From a virus: a stretch of DNA of 64,000 bases. Shown one piece after another: positions 61,401 to 64,000 of the stretch. Each line of letters starts with the position of its first letter. The first letter of the stretch is position 1. The notes beneath the pieces were generated by a model that made no database searches, had not been told where the DNA came from, and worked only from the letters and a program-made list of their open reading frames with translations. The position numbers and the translations under genes are program-made. The stretch covers positions 62,001 to 126,000 of the IMG/VR virus record IMGVR_UViG_3300025890_003667; one strand, written 5' to 3'.

Positions 61401-62791
61401 TTCCCAACGTCCCTTTTGGTTAAACGACCCTCTAGAAACACCCCCTCAACAATCTTCACACCTCCCCGTTCATAAGTAATGTTAGGCAGAATAGTACTGA
61501 TAATCTCACGACCTGTGCAACCTGTAGGCTGCATGGCAATCTGCATGGCTTGGTCTGGTCTAAGAGTAGCACCGCTAAGTAAAAAGGTGCCCAGTAAGGC
61601 ATCTTGGATCAAACCAATTACTGGACAGTTGGACTGGGCTGATATAATGTTGTGCTTAACACCCATAATCTCACGAGCCTCACACTGTGCCATAATCGTC
61701 TGAGGGACATGCAAGTTCATCTCATCACCATCGAAATCTGCATTATAAGGTGAAGTACATGCCACATTCATGCGGAATGTACTGTAGGGTAATATACGTA
61801 CAGTGTGACCCATGAGAGAGTGTTTATGCAGTGACGGTTGGCGATTGAACAGCACTATATCCCCATCCTGCAAGTATCTCTCCACTACACAACCAACCTC
61901 TACCTCTAATGATGTATTCTTAGAACTGCGGGATCCATCCTTAGCAGTCACGTACTTGGTATCTCCATTATCCACAAGATCTTGAAGAGTGGCTTTATTG
62001 TAATCTGTCACCTTTACTGGCACGGTAAGCGTGCGAGCCACACTAATAGGTACACCAAGTTCAGTCAGCTTCAACCCATCGTCACCAGTGATCACACAAC
62101 GGGCAGTGAAATTGGCACGTTTCCCCATGAGATTGCTGCGAATACGACCGTTTTTTTTCTTAATGCGAGACTCCAAGGATGCATACTCTCTCTTATTACG
62201 TGAACGTCTGGAAGGTCCAAGCTTCTCGTGATTAATGTAGCCGGTCACAGCATTCTGAAGACCTTCACGACCCTGATTGGTAACCTCGGATGGACGTTTG
62301 CACCTTTTAAGTTCAGCAAACTGTCTGTTCTTTCGAAGAATATTTTGCAATCGGTAGGTCAAATCGTTCTCACCCTTAAGCTCCCCATTGACGAACAATG
62401 GGGGTCTCACGTGAGGAGGTGGCACTGGTAACACAGCAATGACTGGAGGGTCGTCCATGATAGCAAACATTTCACTGGCTGGAAAAATCTCACCATTGCG
62501 AAGGATTGTGGCTCTGCGTTTGTCCCATGAAAACTTTCCATCGTGTTTTTTTAGCAAACGAAGGAGATGAGGCACCCAGGAGATGTGATATACTGGTTCT
62601 GTGAGACGAATGGATCCAAAATGACCAGGACAGCTATGCTTATTGTGGTAGCATGTGGGACACTTGCCTCCAAACACAACACCAAGTAAAGGAGAAGACA
62701 GATCTTCTTCAGTCTCTACAGCAATCACACTAGATTTTAGAATAGAGGAAGGGTGCCACCTAGAAAAGGCTACTTGAGATATAGAAAGCAT
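58415..62791 (-). CDS. RPB1: DNA-directed RNA polymerase II-type largest subunit (RPB1) with intein, 1458 aa (1139 after splicing)
   Basis: Zinc site CPTCYHNKHSCPGHFG near residues 44-59; catalytic NADFDGDEMN (D352, D354, D356 bind Mg); VGALAAQSIGERTTQCTLN just before the intein and TFHFAGIGSKNVTLGIPRL right after it, which normally read on as one trigger-loop segment. The N-terminal clamp is shorter than in cells. No heptad CTD, but the last residues contain STPTYDP and SPTYAP, reminiscent of heptads. Start 26 nt after an ACGGTGTA box. Intein details are in the next entry. Confidence 0.96.
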   Translation of the reverse strand: MLSISQVAFSRWHPSSILKSSVIAVETEEDLSSPLLGVVFGGKCPTCYHNKHSCPGHFGSIRLTEPVYHISWVPHLLRLLKKHDGKFSWDKRRATILRNGEIFPASEMFAIMDDPPVIAVLPVPPPHVRPPLFVNGELKGENDLTYRLQNILRKNRQFAELKRCKRPSEVTNQGREGLQNAVTGYINHEKLGPSRRSRNKREYASLESRIKKKNGRIRSNLMGKRANFTARCVITGDDGLKLTELGVPISVARTLTVPVKVTDYNKATLQDLVDNGDTKYVTAKDGSRSSKNTSLEVEVGCVVERYLQDGDIVLFNRQPSLHKHSLMGHTVRILPYSTFRMNVACTSPYNADFDGDEMNLHVPQTIMAQCEAREIMGVKHNIISAQSNCPVIGLIQDALLGTFLLSGATLRPDQAMQIAMQPTGCTGREIISTILPNITYERGGVKIVEGVFLEGRLTKRDVGKSNGSINHVIYNDIGPDACVEFMYNLQRLAHRYLQIRGFTIGIGDLVRSDEATIKCEAERKAAFEEAKTMEDPNARLNACRSIMGKAVIEGMDETNNFFAMVHSGSKGSLVNLTQVQACLGQMNVQGGRMPLQWRERTSTQFERGECGPLSRGFVSHSFLDGLSPFEMYAHSMSGREGLIDTAIKTAQTGYTERKLMKCLENITTNIDGTVRDGERIIQFLYGDDGFDGVRIETQHVKPLEGASLDDLKMLTKTHYHFPVPIHRIVRRMELFGGVLPGCGPPVDGIDNILLSAFINVHTPNMESTTRVRYEKEILDYMDKANICPGECVGALAAQSIGERTTQCTLNSVDYKEWLVLRGHPKDDCIGRVIDDIMDRDGYDVQEGSHVTKVEGLEAFTVNYAGETSWKQVTHVTRHPPRRYKGTDMLVHVRLESGRTLVASRAKSFLVHRHGRLMPIDGADLVLGDHMPVLAYTTGGSRGFVGLGGFLGAFYACGKVTAGAILFPHRALQYFEKYLRPFQPTIVKENDSIKILCSRLYYMVANIGKFPNVVLSFTPECRLHFCKAYTELKGVREDGFICVRCGHYMRDGITFMLLGLGIHAKLSNLGYMLDPEGVSAMSVVAKEVSGLHLEQIVELHSILSSRRYVYDLTVVETKNMCALNGIACRDTFHFAGIGSKNVTLGIPRLREILEVSKKPKTPLTTVKDPKALELKHDVLSEIRLTPLPTDTIDNYWVFPDGDLTKAEVYSRWGEPKRMVLQSDRSIMSMFEYIAYQVNGDRIVVDIFGDIPESRGVQGAEWCKMINGRVETTLQDLGKIMEICDCESLYTNDIYKMQKTFGIECARSCLLIELSKILNHYGIYLNSRHLSILIDAMTQRGELTPLTRHGLKKSKSSALKRCTFEEVVTVLHEAALNEEVDPVDGVSPCILAGKVAALGSNTVTVLKDHVMEKKWKVDPPKEPDGVDMWMPVPLEFGPSTPTYDPMDIDTPRPQSPTYAP
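59405..60361 (-). other. Intein in RPB1 (319 aa) with decayed LAGLIDADG nuclease
   Basis: Residues 811-1129 of RPB1, inserted between Asn and Thr of the conserved TLN/TFHFAG segment. Block A begins SVDYKEW; block B is VRLESGRTLVASRAKSFLVH, with Lys where most inteins have His; block C-like FLGAFYACGKV and FMLLGLGIHAKL indicate a LAGLIDADG nuclease, but the acidic residue of block C is replaced by Cys, so it is probably dead. Blocks F/G: VYDLTVVETKN and NGIACRD, so the last residue is Asp and the one before Arg, in place of the usual His-Asn. The +1 residue is Thr. Confidence 0.88.
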
Positions 62792-62817
62792 GCTTTGTAT
62801 TATAATAGTTATTTATA

Positions 62818-62825
62818 TACACCGT
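62818..62825 (-). promoter_or_regulatory. GGTGTA-class box of RPB1
   Basis: ACGGTGTA, 26 nt before the ATG at 62791, joined to a TATATAAATAA sequence just downstream. Confidence 0.65.
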
Positions 62826-62826
62826 G

Positions 62827-63282
62827 TTAAAATCTAAATCTACACGATACATCTTCCTCATCGTCTGGCTCGGTATCTATCTCAACATCAGTGTCTGCAT
62901 TGGCTATATCGTCCAAACTCATACCCGCCGCCCCTTCTAATTCGCCCTGAGCTTCTAAAGCCTCAAGCTTATTATCAATCAACTCCAATATGTCTGCCAG
63001 GCGTCTCAAAACAGGGACTAATTCTATACCATTGGCAAACATACCATCTAGACTGGCAAACATATCCTTTATATCCTGATGCCCCTGTAGGCTATCCACT
63101 ATAGTTCTAGCTTCTACAAACTCAAGATCCTCGCGAATCAGTGCCCGCATCGCTCTGGACATCTCTTCCAGCTGGTCCACGTCTTCTGCCCTGCTAAAGG
63201 GTGTAAAACTATTGATTGTTGGTTGGCGCAAATCGCCTCTGCGTGGGGAGGGAGTAGGAACCGGGTCGTTGAATCGTTGCAT
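62827..63282 (-). CDS. Acidic helical protein, 151 aa
   Basis: A disordered N-terminus with PTPSPRRG, long helices with hydrophobic repeats in the middle (LEEMSRAMRALIREDLEF) and an acidic end (DTDVEIDTEPDDEEDV) closing with RFRF. No domain recognised. It starts directly after ATATTATATAA and lies between RPB1 and the Nudix gene. Confidence 0.6.
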   Translation of the reverse strand: MQRFNDPVPTPSPRRGDLRQPTINSFTPFSRAEDVDQLEEMSRAMRALIREDLEFVEARTIVDSLQGHQDIKDMFASLDGMFANGIELVPVLRRLADILELIDNKLEALEAQGELEGAAGMSLDDIANADTDVEIDTEPDDEEDVSCRFRF

Positions 63283-63300
63283 TTATATAATATATGCAGT

Positions 63301-64000
63301 CTATTTATATGTGATTCCAAGCTCGTGGAAAGTCGAACTCGTAGGCTTTTCTACTAGATGATCTGCAAGGTCAGTTACCAGTTTAGGACCTCCAAATGTC
63401 TCACAGTAAGAGTTCTTCACTTTGCGAGATACACCGAGGAAATCAAGTACACCTGAGTGAGGACATTTCCCCCAATCAGTCAAGGTAAGTCTCTCAGCCT
63501 GGTGACCCATCCACTCCCATTTGGCACGGTCAAGGCTTGTCCACATCTCGTACACTTCTGTATTGCGCACCCTTCCTTTATATTTGAGCTCACCTGGGTC
63601 CACCTTCATTCCTGTCTCCTCCCACACACCCCGAACTGCACATTGAATGGGCGTTTCACCAGCTTCAATTTTCTCCCTTACGGCACCAAGAGGAAACACC
63701 AAGCTATCCTGAGCTTCTTGATCTCCTCTCCAGAAGTTTTCGTTCACTTCTTTAGGCACCCAACCCTTATTTTTCATATGGTTCAAGATAGCACCTCTTC
63801 TCTCCTCTTCTGTGAAAATTGTATGTGCATATTTTTTCCCAGTCTCGGCATATGGCAGGAATGGTGCATTGTCTACAAATAAATCCTGGTATTTTTGTTC
63901 GGCTTCTTCTGACTTGAACACCCCCCTATCACCAGGATATAGTAGCAGTCCATATTGCACCACCCCCTTGGTAACCCTGTGGCTGTGGATAAAAACACAA
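63301..64000 (-). CDS. Nudix hydrolase, N-terminus outside the window
   Basis: The Nudix box is EKIEAGETPIQCAVRGVWEE followed by TGM: the metal-binding EE pair and the E at the front are kept, but the first Glu of RE-x-x-EE is Gly and the first Gly is Glu, so activity may be altered. The frame stays open to the window edge without a usable ATG, so the start lies outside. Nudix enzymes of large DNA viruses often decap mRNA (D9/D10-like); here the family is certain and the substrate is not. Confidence 0.8.
   Translation of the reverse strand, partial: CVFIHSHRVTKGVVQYGLLLYPGDRGVFKSEEAEQKYQDLFVDNAPFLPYAETGKKYAHTIFTEEERRGAILNHMKNKGWVPKEVNENFWRGDQEAQDSLVFPLGAVREKIEAGETPIQCAVRGVWEETGMKVDPGELKYKGRVRNTEVYEMWTSLDRAKWEWMGHQAERLTLTDWGKCPHSGVLDFLGVSRKVKNSYCETFGGPKLVTDLADHLVEKPTSSTFHELGITYK

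Noticed and set aside
1-64000. tRNA genes, rRNA or CRISPR array
   Set aside because: No cloverleaf-like sequence, rRNA block or regularly spaced direct repeats were seen by eye; a covariance search (e.g. tRNAscan) would settle tRNAs.

Overview
The window looks like part of the genome of a mirusvirus (phylum Mirusviricota) or a close relative, a large DNA virus of unicellular eukaryotes. Two gene sets rarely seen together support this. The particle genes are of tailed-phage/herpesvirus type: a portal-like protein (9173-10441), a herpes-assemblin-like maturation protease fused to a scaffold (48578-49651), a probable HK97-fold major capsid protein (12574-14811) and candidate triplex proteins (1451-3418). 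The transcription genes resemble those of giant viruses: RPB1 with an intein (58415-62791), RPB2 (51679-54648), TBP (55969-56628) and a TFIIS-type zinc ribbon (40532-40822). The large terminase subunit and DNA polymerase are not in this window. No tRNA, rRNA or CRISPR array was seen. The lineage call is an inference from gene content and was not tested by a search.

Layout. 1-11 kb holds small unknown genes, capsid candidates, a protein kinase, a FYVE-PI3-kinase fusion, the portal and an HNH nuclease. 11-23 kb holds an ESCRT-III/Snf7 homologue, the capsid protein, an Arf-like GTPase, a four-domain sugar-modifying enzyme, a GT10 fucosyltransferase and a papain-like protein. 23-33 kb holds a zinc protein split by a -1 frame change, a chromodomain/EF-hand protein and two related beta-rich virion-like proteins. 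33-45 kb holds membrane proteins (one CREST-like), ribonucleotide reductase R2, a ubiquitin protease, a TBC RabGAP, a TFIIS-like factor, a gp63-like metalloprotease and envelope glycoproteins. 45-64 kb holds a 1322-residue surface glycoprotein, protease-scaffold, an exonuclease, RPB2, TBP, a possible ssDNA-binding protein, a RING protein, RPB1 and a Nudix protein cut by the window edge.

How the genes may work together. Coding density is very high: neighbouring genes overlap by a few bases, and convergent genes share palindromic stop junctions. Most starts lie about 16-25 nt after a TATAAATA-like box, and several divergent pairs share one box. A second class of genes (RPB1, RPB2, TBP, TFIIS, R2, USP and some zinc/basic proteins) instead has an (A)(C/T)GGTGTA box 24-29 nt before the ATG, which I read as an early promoter. 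The FYVE-PI3K, ESCRT-III, Arf-like and TBC proteins together suggest a virus-encoded kit for making and remodelling PI3P-marked host membranes, fitting an enveloped virion with many membrane and glycosylation proteins. Two copies of a 167-168 bp MITE-like element with 35-bp perfect inverted repeats lie at 5364-5530 and 55020-55187; their ends carry the same ACGGTGTA box.
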